A stretch of DNA of 64,000 nt from Kovacikia minuta CCNUW1 (GCF_020091585.1 NZ_CP083583.1:124001-188000), one strand, 5' to 3'. Positions 48,716 through 57,867 are shown, numbered from the stretch's first letter. Notes: a model not told the origin generated them from the sequence alone. Numbers and translations: made by a program.

Positions 48716-48976
48716 CTAGTAATACCAACTGTCCCCCTCCACATTGGGTTTTCCCACAATCTTGAGTTGAACTGATTCCAAATAGGCTAATCCCGACTTA
48801 ATTTGCTGCGTTGTCCCTCTTAGTTCTAAATCAAACCAACCCTGTTCCTGTGAGTTCTTTTGTAGTCTTGCTCCCATAATATTGACGATCAACCTATGTT
48901 CAGAAATCAGGCGCGAAATTACCGGTTCATGCCAATCACAGGAGGAAACTTGCACTCGTAGACGAACTTGGCTCAT
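48716..48976 (-). CDS. NIL-domain protein (copy 1)
   Basis: An 86-residue protein consisting of one NIL domain: VRLRVQVSSCDWHEPVISRLISEHRLIVNIMGARLQKN then GWFDLELRGTTQQIKSGLAYLESVQLKI. NIL domains usually occur at the C-terminus of methionine ABC ATPases (MetN), where they bind a sulfur-containing ligand and regulate transport. Free-standing NIL proteins often lie beside cyanobacterial sulfate transport genes. A second copy is encoded at 51716-51982 (similar in length, sharing the EPVISRL core). A role as a sulfur sensor or a transporter regulator is inferred. Confidence 0.85.
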   Translation of the reverse strand: MSQVRLRVQVSSCDWHEPVISRLISEHRLIVNIMGARLQKNSQEQGWFDLELRGTTQQIKSGLAYLESVQLKIVGKPNVEGDSWYY

Positions 48977-49030
48977 CGATTTATGCTCTAATCCTTCTAC
49001 CTACTTTCAACTGGTTGCAACCTTCTTTCA

Positions 49031-50351
49031 CTAATTCGGTACTTTCAACAAAAGACGCAGACGAATTCCTATTACCGTTCCAATTAGCGCCGCCGCAATC
49101 CAAACCCATCCATGCAAACTGGTAGAAGCAATGCCACCAAAAAAAGCACTGACATTACAACCATAGGCAAGAAACGCCCCATACCCCATGATCAACCCAC
49201 CCAGGAGCGCAGGGATGATGACTGGCAGAGTAGGCGGTATTCTCAGCGTTAACCGACCTGCCAATGACACCGCCAGGATTGCGCCCAACACAATACCAAG
49301 ATTCATTACAGAACTGATATCTGCAAAGATGCCCCGGCTAAGCGCTTGCTGCCCCCCACTACTGCCCCAAAAGGGGCTAGACATTGCATCCCAGCCTATC
49401 ATCGTGGCGAGTTTTGCTGCCCACAGAGCAAATCCCCAGGTGATCCGCCAGGGTTGCCCGGACAGTAACAAAGTTAGCCAGTTGAGAATTGCTAGGACAA
49501 CTGCGCCAAAAACCAGGGACCAGGGACCGTAGAGGAGGGATGAGGGATGGGGGATGAGGGATGAAAGTTGTAAGTTTTGAGTTTTGAGTTTTGAGTTTTG
49601 AATGAGGGCAGAGGGCAGAGGGCAAGGAGAATTTTGAATTAATTCTGGCTCCTGAGTTCTGACTCCTGGCTCCTGCAATCCTCCTACCTTCTGACTTTTA
49701 TCTCCCCGACTCCACCACCGCAGGATAACTGCCAGAATGACAAACAGAACGAGTTGCAAAAGAACTGCTCCCGGCCAACCCAGGGTTTCGCCCAGGGAGA
49801 TGGGTGGGGTAGCAGGCAAACCTGCCCATGCCTGGCGGGTCAGGCTTGCCCAGAAGGCACCGATGCAGAAAGTAATCAGGGTCAATATCATTGTCAAACT
49901 GCCGCCCCCCCAAAGCGTTCAGGGTGCCACAGCCACAGGCTCCCCCTAGCTGCATACCAATCCCAAACAGCAAAGCTCCGATCACACCCTGCACTCCCAC
50001 CGGCGACACGGCTCCCCGGACTTCTTCACCAAAAACAGAGCCAGTCGCCAGGAGCGGTGCAAACAAAAGCGTGGCGATTGCCAGCATCACCAATTGAGCA
50101 TCCATCCCGCGCACATCCCGATTGACAAACAATTTGCGATAGGCAGAGGTGAAGCCAAAGCTGGAATGGGACAACGTAACGCCTAGCAATCCACCGATCA
50201 AGAACAACACGCTCTGCCGCCAGCCATAGGAACTGAGGGCGATCGCCACAACGGTCAGCAGAAACAGGGCAATCGCCACAATTAACCATTGCGGACGTGA
50301 CCTGGCAGGCAATGACTCAGACAGAATCGGCGAATTTGCAATATGGCTCAT
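49031..50351 (-). pseudogene. YeeE/YedE (TsuA-like) sulfur-compound transporter, frameshifted
   Basis: Multi-helix membrane protein of the sulf_transp/DUF395 family, which in characterised members imports thiosulfate. The first half has GVTLSHSSFGFTSAYRKLF and the pore motif GGACGCGTLNAL; the second has LIMGYGAFLAYGCNVSAFFGG. The key cysteines of both halves are visible. The frame breaks in a run of seven C (plus strand, 49905-49911): six would give NALGGGSLTMILTLITFCIG, a smooth join. A low-complexity stretch from STRR DNA (about 49540-49680, encoding QNSKLKTQN) is inserted in the loop between halves. The start ATG overlaps the stop of the small protein upstream (ATGA). Confidence 0.85.
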
Positions 50352-50497
50352 TTCTTTGGAGGTTTCTTAGAGTCAGGGGGTGGATCACAACTCGCCAAAC
50401 TACTTTGGGAAGAGACGATCGCAGTACTGATAAAAGTCATTGCCCCCAAACTCAATAACAGGGCAATCATCAATGAACCTGTGAAATTGATAAACAT
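50348..50497 (-). CDS. Small membrane protein (49 aa), newly noticed
   Basis: Minus-strand frame from ATG at 50497 to TGA at 50348. It begins MFINFTGSLMIALLLSLGAM, continues TFISTAIVSSQSSLASC and ends PPPDSKKPPKK: a single hydrophobic helix followed by a Pro/Lys tail. The stop overlaps the YeeE start as ATGA and the start lies 19 bases after the rhodanese stop. The tight packing between two sulfur genes supports it. It may be a transporter accessory subunit; no family is recognised. Confidence 0.62.
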   Translation of the reverse strand: MFINFTGSLMIALLLSLGAMTFISTAIVSSQSSLASCDPPPDSKKPPKK

Positions 50498-50516
50498 GAC
50501 TTAAACCAGGTTGAAA

Positions 50517-51488
50517 CTACGCTTTTTCGGGTCCAGTCGCAACAGGTAAATCGGTTGTGCTGTACTCTGTCCAGGAACCCTCATAAACCCGAACTTTAGG
50601 GTATCCTAACAGGTGTTTCAGGACAATATATTGCAGAGTCGCTTCCCGCCCAGTACTACAGGTCACAATAATGTCATCAGAAGGCTTAATCCTTTTGTCT
50701 GCTAGAAGTTTTTTGATATCATCCAAAGGCTTGAGCTTGTGAGGATTTTTCAGAGCTTCCTGGGGATTATCGGCTTCGGTAAAAGTGGGCCAAGGGATGT
50801 TACGGGCACCCGGAATGTGTCCATTTCGCACCCAGATATCCTTTTCACCCCGGAACAAGTCTCCCGGTCTTGGATCGATGAACACCACACCTGGTTTACC
50901 AATCAGTTGTCTGATTTCAGCCAGTGACACCCGAATCGATGGATTATCACGCACAACGAACTTTCCAGGTTTGTAGCGAGGAAACTCCTTCGTCGGCTGC
51001 CCAGAAGCTTTGTAGCCAGTGTAACCCCCGTCCAAAATAGCAATCTCTTGAACGCCCGATCGCTCCAACAAATAGGCAACCATCGTCGCGCCCAATACAT
51101 CTCGCCCATCAGAATAGACCAGAACTTTGCTGGTATTTGTCACACCAGATTTCTCAAACGTACTGCCCAACTTAGCGTTGTCCCAGTATTGAACAGGCAG
51201 GAATCCATTCGGGCCTCGAAAGACTGGATCTGCAATATTCACTGCACCCGGAACGTGTCCAGCAATATATTCCAACGGGGCGCTGCGGACATCAAGAATG
51301 CGTAGATTAGGGTCTTTTGAATTGGCTGCAACCCAGTCAGACGACACAAACTGGATACTGGTGCGAGGACTGGCAGCCAGAGTAGAGAATGATAGAACTG
51401 GAATTGTAACCAGAGCAGCGACCAAAGCCACCAAAGCCAGAAAACCTCCCGGTTTTCTCAACCTTATCCATAGTGATTGAATGTTCAC
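50517..51488 (-). CDS. Exported or membrane-anchored tandem-rhodanese sulfurtransferase
   Basis: Thiosulfate/3-mercaptopyruvate sulfurtransferase type with two rhodanese domains. The first (about residues 50-170, LRILDVRSAPLEYIAGHVPGAVN) is the inactive-type domain. The second (about 190-310) holds the catalytic Cys in DIIVTCSTGREATLQYIVLKHLLG and HIPGARNIPWPTF. The GTG at 51488, with GGAGA seven bases upstream, is the best start; the longer frame to 51593 begins with TTG and lacks a signal. From the GTG the protein begins with a short basic stretch and a hydrophobic segment (FLALVALVAALVTIPVL), so it is periplasmic or anchored. It sits between the NIL protein and the YeeE transporter, fitting handling of sulfane sulfur during uptake. 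Confidence 0.87.
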   Translation of the reverse strand: MNIQSLWIRLRKPGGFLALVALVAALVTIPVLSFSTLAASPRTSIQFVSSDWVAANSKDPNLRILDVRSAPLEYIAGHVPGAVNIADPVFRGPNGFLPVQYWDNAKLGSTFEKSGVTNTSKVLVYSDGRDVLGATMVAYLLERSGVQEIAILDGGYTGYKASGQPTKEFPRYKPGKFVVRDNPSIRVSLAEIRQLIGKPGVVFIDPRPGDLFRGEKDIWVRNGHIPGARNIPWPTFTEADNPQEALKNPHKLKPLDDIKKLLADKRIKPSDDIIVTCSTGREATLQYIVLKHLLGYPKVRVYEGSWTEYSTTDLPVATGPEKA

Positions 51489-51654
51489 AAAAGGTCTCCG
51501 TAGGAACAAGTGAATAAACCACGTCAAGTCGAGTGACTTACCGTATTTAATTTGAATAATAAGGAGATTGCCATATTTCGCTGTCAGAAGCAAGTTAGAA
51601 GGTGTCGAAACGCATATTTTTTGAAAAATTGCATTCGGAAACGGAAGCCTTAAT

Positions 51655-51680
51655 CAGGCATAGGAAATTTCCTATGCCTG
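51655..51680. promoter_or_regulatory. Perfect 26-bp palindrome between NIL and rhodanese genes
   Basis: Arms CAGGCATAGGAAA and exact complement with no loop, in the 227-base gap of an otherwise tight minus-strand gene string. There is no T-run. It could be a transcription-factor operator or an attenuating hairpin that splits the locus. Confidence 0.5.
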
Positions 51681-51715
51681 CTCTGCACCTTTACGGTTTA
51701 CCTCTGTCTCAAACA

Positions 51716-51982
51716 TCACCAGCCGTCGGCTTCCTGCTCGTTCCAGAGTTCCAGATCGAGTTCATTCAAATAAATCAATGCACTTTGAATGTGGGCATTA
51801 GTGCCGTTCAGTTCCAGATCAAACCAGCCATCACCATTGGCATTTTTGCCTAGAATTGCAGCTGTAATGTTGACTGTCAGGTGGTACTGGGAAACCAGGC
51901 GGGAAATGACGGGTTCCTGATGATAGTGCTTAGGAATCCTTAGACGAATGCGTTTATGAGTCAGCCGATGATCTTCGGTCAT
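51716..51982 (-). CDS. NIL-domain protein (copy 2)
   Basis: An 88-residue single NIL domain (KRIRLRIPKHYHQEPVISRLVSQYHLTVNITAAILGKNANGDGWFDLELNGTNAHIQSALIYLNELDLEL). It is a paralogue of the protein at 48716-48976. The gene follows cysW after 15 bases and so belongs to the sbpA-cysT-cysW transcript. Two NIL proteins in one locus suggest different ligands or partners. Confidence 0.85.
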   Translation of the reverse strand: MTEDHRLTHKRIRLRIPKHYHQEPVISRLVSQYHLTVNITAAILGKNANGDGWFDLELNGTNAHIQSALIYLNELDLELWNEQEADGW

Positions 51983-51997
51983 GGTTTGTTTGCACGA

Positions 51998-52876
51998 TTA
52001 ATGCGCTTTTGTCTTGCGACTTGCGCCCGTTTTCTGTTCCAGAATCTCCTTCGCCACCAATGTCACCACTGCCAACAACGCTAACAGCACGGCTGCGGCA
52101 TAGGCGGCTTCCGTATCGTATTGTTTGTAGGTTTCCTCGACAAACAGGGGTAAGGTTTGAGTCTTACCCGCGATATTTCCAGACACCACAGAAACCGCGC
52201 CAAATTCACCCATCGATCGGGCGTTGGTCAAAATCAACCCGTAAAGTAAACCCCAGCGAATATTGGGAATGGTTACCCGCCAGAAGGTTTGCAGGCTATT
52301 TGCACCCAGGGTGTAAGCCGCTTCTTCCTGATCCATTCCCGCTTCCTCTAAGACCGGAATCACTTCGCGGGCAACAAAAGGCATACTGACAAACATGGTC
52401 GCCAGCACCATCCCCGGCAATGCAAACACAATATTAATGTTATGCGCCTGGAGCCAACCGCCAAACCAGCCCTGCCGCCCATACAGCAGTACAATCATCA
52501 AACCTGCAACAACGGGTGAAACCGCAAACGGCAAATCGATGATACTCAGAAGCAATGTCCGTCCTGGGAAACGCTTGCGAGCGACTGCCCAGGCAGTTGC
52601 CAACCCAAAAATTGTGTTGATTGGCACAGCAATCAACGCGATTAGCACGGTCAATTTAACCGCATGCAAAAAGTTGGGTTGCACCAGGTTTGACAGGAAT
52701 GGTCCAATTCCCTTGTGAAATGCCTGGTAGAAAACATTAGCGGCAGGAATGTAAAGAAACAACCCTAAAAAGGCAAGCGAGATTCCAATTAAAATCGTTG
52801 GAATCCAGCTCTTTGGCTGCGTCTGAGAATTATTCTCTGATGCAGCATTCCCATTCACATTCGTAACACTACTCAT
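51998..52876 (-). CDS. cysW: Sulfate ABC transporter permease CysW
   Basis: Inner-membrane permease subunit of 292 residues with about six helices and the cytoplasmic coupling segment EEAGMDQEEAAYTLGANSLQTFWRVTIPNIRWGLLYG, the EAA loop that contacts CysA. SMGEFGAVSVVSGNIAGKTQTLPLFVEETYKQYDTEAAYAAA is a CysW signature. The Ser/Asn/Gln-rich N-terminus (residues 1-25) is cytoplasmic. Follows cysT after 43 bases. Confidence 0.93.
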   Translation of the reverse strand: MSSVTNVNGNAASENNSQTQPKSWIPTILIGISLAFLGLFLYIPAANVFYQAFHKGIGPFLSNLVQPNFLHAVKLTVLIALIAVPINTIFGLATAWAVARKRFPGRTLLLSIIDLPFAVSPVVAGLMIVLLYGRQGWFGGWLQAHNINIVFALPGMVLATMFVSMPFVAREVIPVLEEAGMDQEEAAYTLGANSLQTFWRVTIPNIRWGLLYGLILTNARSMGEFGAVSVVSGNIAGKTQTLPLFVEETYKQYDTEAAYAAAVLLALLAVVTLVAKEILEQKTGASRKTKAH

Positions 52877-52919
52877 TTGTTTTTTCTCCCTTACTCCTGC
52901 TCCTTACTTCCGACTCAGA

Positions 52920-53790
52920 CTAGTCATACCGCTTGCCCCAGGCTTGAATCAGGTTAATTGCCAGCAGCATCATCAACGACAGGATCAACAACACAATTCC
53001 AATCACTGTCGCGCCAGCATAGTCGTATTGCTCCAACCGCTGAAAGATCAAAATCGGTGCAATCAAATCCTTAAAGGGCGTGTTCGACGAAATAATGACG
53101 GTTGAACCGTATTCTCCTACCGCCCGTGAAAATCCCAACGCAATTCCAGTTAAGATGGCAGGAAATAGCGGTGGCAACTGAACTTTCCAGAAAGTTTGCC
53201 ACTGGGACGCTCCTAAACACCAGGCAGCTTCTTCTATCTCTTTTTCCATCTGCATTAAAACAGGCTGCACCGTTCGCACCACAAACGGCAGCGAGATGAA
53301 GATCATCGCGATCGCCACCGCCAATTCGATTGAATGCCAACTTGATGCCAAAGGGGGCGAACAAGGAGCCAATCCAGCCGTTCTCGCTGTAAACCGTTGC
53401 CAGGGTCAAACCGGCAACGGCGGTTGGTAGGGCAAATGGCAGGTCGATCGAAGCATCGATAAAACGTTTGAAGGGAAATTCGTAGCGCACCAAAACCCAG
53501 GCAATGATGGTGCCAAAAAGACCATCGATGAGGGCAGCAATTAAGGACGTGGTAAAAGTGACATCGTAGGTGGATAGGGCAACAGGACTGGTGGCAATCC
53601 GCCAGAACTCCGCAGGTCCAACCGCTACCGCCTTTAAGAACATTGCCGCCACTGGCATGAACAGCATGACGGCTAAATACCCAAACATGATGCGCCAGGT
53701 CCAGGGCGCATGGATGATTGGATTCAGAAATGCTTTCCAGGGGGGAGTGTTTTGCGAATCGTCCTGAGGGGGAAGAAAGGAAGGAGTCAT
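52920..53790 (-). pseudogene. cysT: Sulfate ABC transporter permease CysT, frameshifted
   Basis: Permease partner of CysW. N-terminal part to [14 protein letters not shown] in one frame; then [49 protein letters not shown] (EAA loop) and [40 protein letters not shown] in the next. The break is at 53317-53321 (plus strand): deleting one base from GGCGGTGGCG (minus strand) gives RIGVAIAMIF. All expected segments are otherwise present at normal length (~290 residues). Loss of CysT would disable sulfate import by this system, so an insertion error in the data is plausible. Confidence 0.88.
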
Positions 53791-53974
53791 TGTTTAGGTG
53801 GCAGGGGGTAGGGGGTAGGGGGTACTTATCAGTGCCAGTGAACAGTCATCAGGTATCAGTCATCAGGTATCAGTTTTTGCCTGTTTACTGACAACTGTTT
53901 ACTGTTCACTAACAACTGTCCACTGACTGATAACTGCCCACTGTTCACTGTCTACTGTTCATCGACCAGACCGA
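53791..53974. repeat. STRR region between sbpA and cysT
   Basis: 184 bases dominated by short repeats: GGGGGTA units, CATCAGGTATCAGT twice, and many copies of ACTGTTCACTG or ACAACTGTTT. It separates two genes expected to be co-transcribed. No terminator was recognised. Confidence 0.7.
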
Positions 53975-55123
53975 TTATCGTTTGATGGCAGCTTGAACCT
54001 GGTCAAAGACGGCTCCATCTTCAAAGAACTTCTTCTGAGCATCGCCCCAACCGCCAAAGTCTTCCACTGAACCCAGCGTTTTTACAGGTGGATACTTCTC
54101 AGTAAACTCCTTCGATTTGCCAGCATCGCCCGTCGGTCTAAAGCCAACCTTGGCAAACTCTGCTTGAGCCTCCGGAGTAAACAAATACTTCAGGAATGCT
54201 TCGGCAACTTCGCGTGTCCCGTGTTTATCGACGTTTTTATCGATAACAGCACCGGGGGTGTCGATCGAGATGTTGATGTCTGGGACAACGAAATCAATCT
54301 TTTCACCCTTAGACTTCGCCAGGATGACTTCATTTTCATAGTTAACCAGGGCATCCCCCTGTCCTTGTTTAGCAAAGGCATCGGTTGATTCCCGCGCATC
54401 TTTTGCCAGCACAGCCACATTGGTATATGCCTTTGTGACGAATTCCTGGGCTTTAGTGGCATCTCCGCCGGTCTTCAGTGCATAGTCCCACAGCGCCAGG
54501 AAGTTCCACCGTGCGCCACCGGAGGTTCTGGGGTCTGGTGTAACCCACTTCACATCAGGGCGGGTCAAATCTGGCCAGTTCTTGATATTTTTGGGGTTTC
54601 CTTCCCGCACAATGATGGCAGCCACCGTTTCTGCAACCGTGCCATTGTTAGGAACACGTTTGTTCCAGTCCTCATTCACAAAGCCAGCTTTAACGAGCTT
54701 GAGGACATCGGCTCCCACTGCCAGGTGGACGACATCCGCTTCTAACCCATCAATAACGGCACGAGTCTGGGAACCAGAGCCACCATAGCTTTGCTTAAAG
54801 GTGACGTTCTGACCGTGCTCCTTCTTCCACTGTTCAGCAAACTTGGGAATAATAGCATCGTGAGCCGCTTTAGGGACGGCGTAACCCACTAACGTCAGTT
54901 CAACATCCTTTTTCTGATCTGCCACTGGGCTGGCACTCCCTGCTGTCCCAGGTGAGGTTGAAGCGGTGTTGTTGCTGGGGGAGCAGGCAGCGATCGCCAG
55001 ACTCAATGCCGCCCCCACAACAAAGAGCGATACAAAACCTTTCGTTGAATTAAGCCTGAACCTAATCGCAACCCGGTGAATGGTTTGCCCCAACTGGTTC
55101 AGGGCAGATTGCCAGAATTTCAT
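53975..55123 (-). CDS. sbpA: Periplasmic sulfate-binding protein (lipoprotein)
   Basis: Delivers sulfate to CysTW-A. The ATG at 55123 with GGGGAG upstream is preferred. The protein is ~382 residues with signal peptide and lipobox LSLAIAAC at about residues 36-43, so probably lipid-anchored. Family stretches: LTLVGYAVPKAAHDAIIPKF, FKQSYGGSGSQTRAVIDGLEADVVHLAVGADV, KNWPDLTRPDVKWVTPDPRTSGGARWNFLALW and LVNYENEVILAK. It heads the minus-strand sulfur locus; its promoter should be in 55124-55330. Confidence 0.93.
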   Translation of the reverse strand: MKFWQSALNQLGQTIHRVAIRFRLNSTKGFVSLFVVGAALSLAIAACSPSNNTASTSPGTAGSASPVADQKKDVELTLVGYAVPKAAHDAIIPKFAEQWKKEHGQNVTFKQSYGGSGSQTRAVIDGLEADVVHLAVGADVLKLVKAGFVNEDWNKRVPNNGTVAETVAAIIVREGNPKNIKNWPDLTRPDVKWVTPDPRTSGGARWNFLALWDYALKTGGDATKAQEFVTKAYTNVAVLAKDARESTDAFAKQGQGDALVNYENEVILAKSKGEKIDFVVPDINISIDTPGAVIDKNVDKHGTREVAEAFLKYLFTPEAQAEFAKVGFRPTGDAGKSKEFTEKYPPVKTLGSVEDFGGWGDAQKKFFEDGAVFDQVQAAIKR

Positions 55124-55332
55124 GTCACTGTTCTCCCCTAATTTACGGTTAGCCCATAGGAATACCGTATTTGCTAACTGATTTTTAATCCTACAAATAA
55201 GGGAGGGAAAAGGCAAGAGAAATCTCCTAAAGCTTTATCGGCAAAGGAGCTTTTCTCTGTATCAATAATAACGCCGGATTAGCAAAAACTTGTCAGTGAG
55301 GCAGGGATAATCGTCTACCGTAGGGCATCTTC

Positions 55333-55554
55333 TTGTGGGTGGCGCTGACGGGTGCCTATTTTCTGGCGATAGCGCTGACGAGTGTTCAGATCCAGCAGAC
55401 GGCTGAAGATACGGTGTGGTGGGAGCAACCGGCTTGTGCTGAAGCCGAAGCAGCGCAAACCCGATTAGAAATGGTGTTGTCTAATCTGAATAAGTCGTTT
55501 GTTGTGGTCGATAGTACAAATTGGGAACAGGCACAGGCATTATCTCAACAGTAG
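55333..55554 (+). CDS. Small hypothetical protein or gene fragment
   Basis: A 73-residue frame starting with GTG: a short hydrophobic N-terminus (WVALTGAYFLAIALTSVQI) then an acidic segment (EDTVWWEQPACAEAEAAQTRLEMVL). It is not recognised. A rho-independent-type terminator on the same strand 110 bases downstream gives some support for transcription, but a remnant of a larger gene is equally possible. Confidence 0.3.
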   Translation: MWVALTGAYFLAIALTSVQIQQTAEDTVWWEQPACAEAEAAQTRLEMVLSNLNKSFVVVDSTNWEQAQALSQQ

Positions 55555-55665
55555 GGTCGTGCCGCTTCCGTCCAACCCACCCACCTTTGATGTGCTATTT
55601 GAGTGATTTCACTTATACCGTTCCCCAGAATGGTTGGTAATGTGAAAAAGATAGAATCCAGAAGT

Positions 55666-55713
55666 CGGGAGTCAGAATCCAGAATGGGTGACTCCTCCTG
55701 GCTCCCGTTTTTT
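55666..55713 (+). terminator. Rho-independent-like terminator
   Basis: Arms CGGGAGTCAG (55666-55675) and CTGGCTCCCG (55698-55707, one G-T wobble) followed by six T. It is built from STRR-type sequence. Confidence 0.6.
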
Positions 55714-55821
55714 ATTGATCGCGTTACCGTCGTAGCCATAAAGGTTAGGACATACTGTAATGCTAGAACCCTTTGTTAGTGGTTACTTATTCCCTGACAC
55801 CTGACACCTGACACCTGCCCT

Positions 55822-57537
55822 ATGAGAATTCTCCTGGTAGAAGATGACCAATATTTTTCTGAGCTGATTCGGGAGGCTCTTAGGGAACACCGCTATATTG
55901 TTGATACGGCTGCGGATGGGGAAACGGGGTGGGAACTGGCAGAATCCCTCAACTACGATCTAGTATTACTTGATCTAACCCTGCCAAAACTAGATGGAAT
56001 CCGGTTTTGTCGCCAATTGCGCGATCGCGGGTTGCAGGTTCCCGTGATGCTACTGACTAACCGCAACTCAAGCCAGGACAAAGCTATTGGGCTAGATGCA
56101 GGAGCCGATGATTACGTACTGAAAACGGTGGAATGGCAAGAGTTAGAAGCCCGGATTCGGGCATTGTTGCGCCGTAAAACCGTTACCGTGTCTACCACTC
56201 TGGAGTGGGGGCAGTTGCGGCTTGACCCTGCGAGCTGCGAAGTCAACTATGGCAGCCAGCCGTTAAATCTGACAGCAAAGGAGTTTGCGCTGTTAGAACT
56301 GTTCCTGCGGAATAAGGAGCGGGTCTATACGAATAGCGCGATCGTCAGCCAGCTCTGGTCCGTAGCAGATGAGCCACCCAGCGAAGATACGGTCAGATCC
56401 CATGTCCGACGCTTGCGGCAGAAGCTAAAAGCCGTTGGCGCAGCCGACCTGGTTGAAACGGTGTATGGTTTGGGCTACCGTCTGAACCAGGCATTTCGGG
56501 GAGAAGCAGAGGCAGAGTCCATTCCTGCCAGCTTAAGTAGTCCCAAAACACCGCAGATGCGCCTGCCAGCCCAGCCAAAGGCAGCTAGTATTTCTACGGG
56601 TGTAAACCCTGTTAATCAACTTCTCCAACCTACCCGGTTAGCAGATGCCAAAGTCATGGTTGTAGACGATGACCCCTTTATGCTGCGCCTGCTCAAAGGC
56701 ATTCTGGAACCCTGGGGGCTGCAAGTCGCAACTCTCAACGATCCACTGAAGTTTTGGGATGAATTGGACGTGATCGCTCCCGATTTGCTCGTGCTGGATA
56801 TTCAAATGCCAGAGGTGAATGGGATTGAACTCTGTCAAACATTGCGGAACGATACCCGTTGGGCATGGCTACCCGTTCTGTTCCTGGCAGGGCAACAGGA
56901 CGCAAACACCATTCAACAGGTTTTCACCGCTGGAGCCGATGACTACATCAGTAAACCCGTGGTCGCGCCAGAAATGATCACCCGTATCTTCAATCGTTTG
57001 GAGCGCACCCGCCTGCTTCGCAACCAGACGGAAAATGATCCACTCACCCACCTTCCGAATCGCTACCGTGCGGGTCAGGATGTGAACCTTCTCCTGCAAC
57101 AGGCGGAGCGATCGCGGCAACCCCTCTGTCTCGCTGTTCTGACAATAGACAATCTCAAGCAAATTAACCGCCAGCACGAACACCGGGTTGGCGATACCCT
57201 GCTACGTCAGACTGCCCATCTGTTACGCCAGGAACTTCGCAGTGAAGATGTGATATCCCGTTGGGACGGAGCAGAGTTTTTGCTGGCTCTTGCTGAAATG
57301 ACCCGGCAAGATGGCGTGAAGTGGCTCACCAGGGTTTTGGCATCCCTGCGTCAAATAGAATTCTGTACAACGGACGGAACCCTAATTCGGACGACTTTCA
57401 GTGCTGGAGTGAGCCAGTATCCAGACGATGGCACACAGCTTCAATCGTTGTATCAGCAGGCAGTGGCAGCAATGGAATTTGCAGAAAATGAAGGGGGCGA
57501 TCGGGTTTTGCCTGTGCGCCCACTCAGAATTCCCTAA
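55822..57537 (+). CDS. Response regulator: REC, OmpR-type wHTH, REC, degenerate GGDEF
   Basis: A 571-residue hybrid regulator. Residues 1-115: receiver (LVEDD, phospho-acceptor Asp51 in LVLLDLTLP, Lys in DDYVLK). Residues ~130-230: OmpR/PhoB winged helix (LNLTAKEFALLELFLRN ... VRSHVRRLRQKLK ... GLGYRLN). Residues ~275-395: second receiver (MVVDDDPFMLRLL, LLVLDIQMP, SKP). Residues ~405-565: GGDEF-type domain starting NDPLTHLPNRY, but the signature reads RWDGAEF, losing the metal-binding Asp, so cyclase activity is doubtful. A partner histidine kinase is not nearby. The ATG directly follows tandem TGACACC repeats; no Shine-Dalgarno is evident. Confidence 0.87.
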   Translation: MRILLVEDDQYFSELIREALREHRYIVDTAADGETGWELAESLNYDLVLLDLTLPKLDGIRFCRQLRDRGLQVPVMLLTNRNSSQDKAIGLDAGADDYVLKTVEWQELEARIRALLRRKTVTVSTTLEWGQLRLDPASCEVNYGSQPLNLTAKEFALLELFLRNKERVYTNSAIVSQLWSVADEPPSEDTVRSHVRRLRQKLKAVGAADLVETVYGLGYRLNQAFRGEAEAESIPASLSSPKTPQMRLPAQPKAASISTGVNPVNQLLQPTRLADAKVMVVDDDPFMLRLLKGILEPWGLQVATLNDPLKFWDELDVIAPDLLVLDIQMPEVNGIELCQTLRNDTRWAWLPVLFLAGQQDANTIQQVFTAGADDYISKPVVAPEMITRIFNRLERTRLLRNQTENDPLTHLPNRYRAGQDVNLLLQQAERSRQPLCLAVLTIDNLKQINRQHEHRVGDTLLRQTAHLLRQELRSEDVISRWDGAEFLLALAEMTRQDGVKWLTRVLASLRQIEFCTTDGTLIRTTFSAGVSQYPDDGTQLQSLYQQAVAAMEFAENEGGDRVLPVRPLRIP

Positions 57538-57569
57538 CTCACATCTTGCACCATTCTCAACAAGGGTAG

Positions 57570-57637
57570 AGAAACCGGGTTTCTAAACCAAATATCAAGG
57601 GTTTCACGCATTGATTCTCGCAAGAAACCCGGTTTCT
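57570..57637. repeat. REP-like pair AGAAACCGGGTTTCT (variant copy)
   Basis: AGAAACCGGGTTTCT (57570-57584) and AGAAACCCGGTTTCT (57623-57637) with a spacer different from the copies at 5928 and 40627. Confidence 0.65.
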
Positions 57638-57728
57638 GAGACTGCTGCAAGATCTCGGCTAACCCTCCGGTCGATCGGTGTATCGGGTGAAACTCTCTCG
57701 TCAGCGGAGGCTGCCCAACACCAGAGTG

Positions 57729-57867
57729 ATACCCAATTAAATTGAGCATAGGGCAGATGCCTGTAGGGGCGGGTTTAGTCAGTACCGATTCAGCTAAACC
57801 AACCCTCTCAACGAAACCCGCCCCTACGATTATTCCCATTTGCCCAGAAGTTCATTTAAATCGGTAT
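57729..57867. repeat. Palindromic repeat with TGTAGGGGCGGGTTT arms
   Basis: Outer ATACCC ... GGTAT boundaries, inner arms TGTAGGGGCGGGTTT and AAACCCGCCCCTACGA. Its right 61 bases (57810-57870) recur downstream of cas6 at 59118-59178. Confidence 0.7.

Noticed and set aside
49905-49911. Programmed frameshift in yeeE at the run of seven C
   Set aside because: Five other genes have similar single insertions without slippery runs, so a shared data or mutation cause is simpler than programmed slippage.
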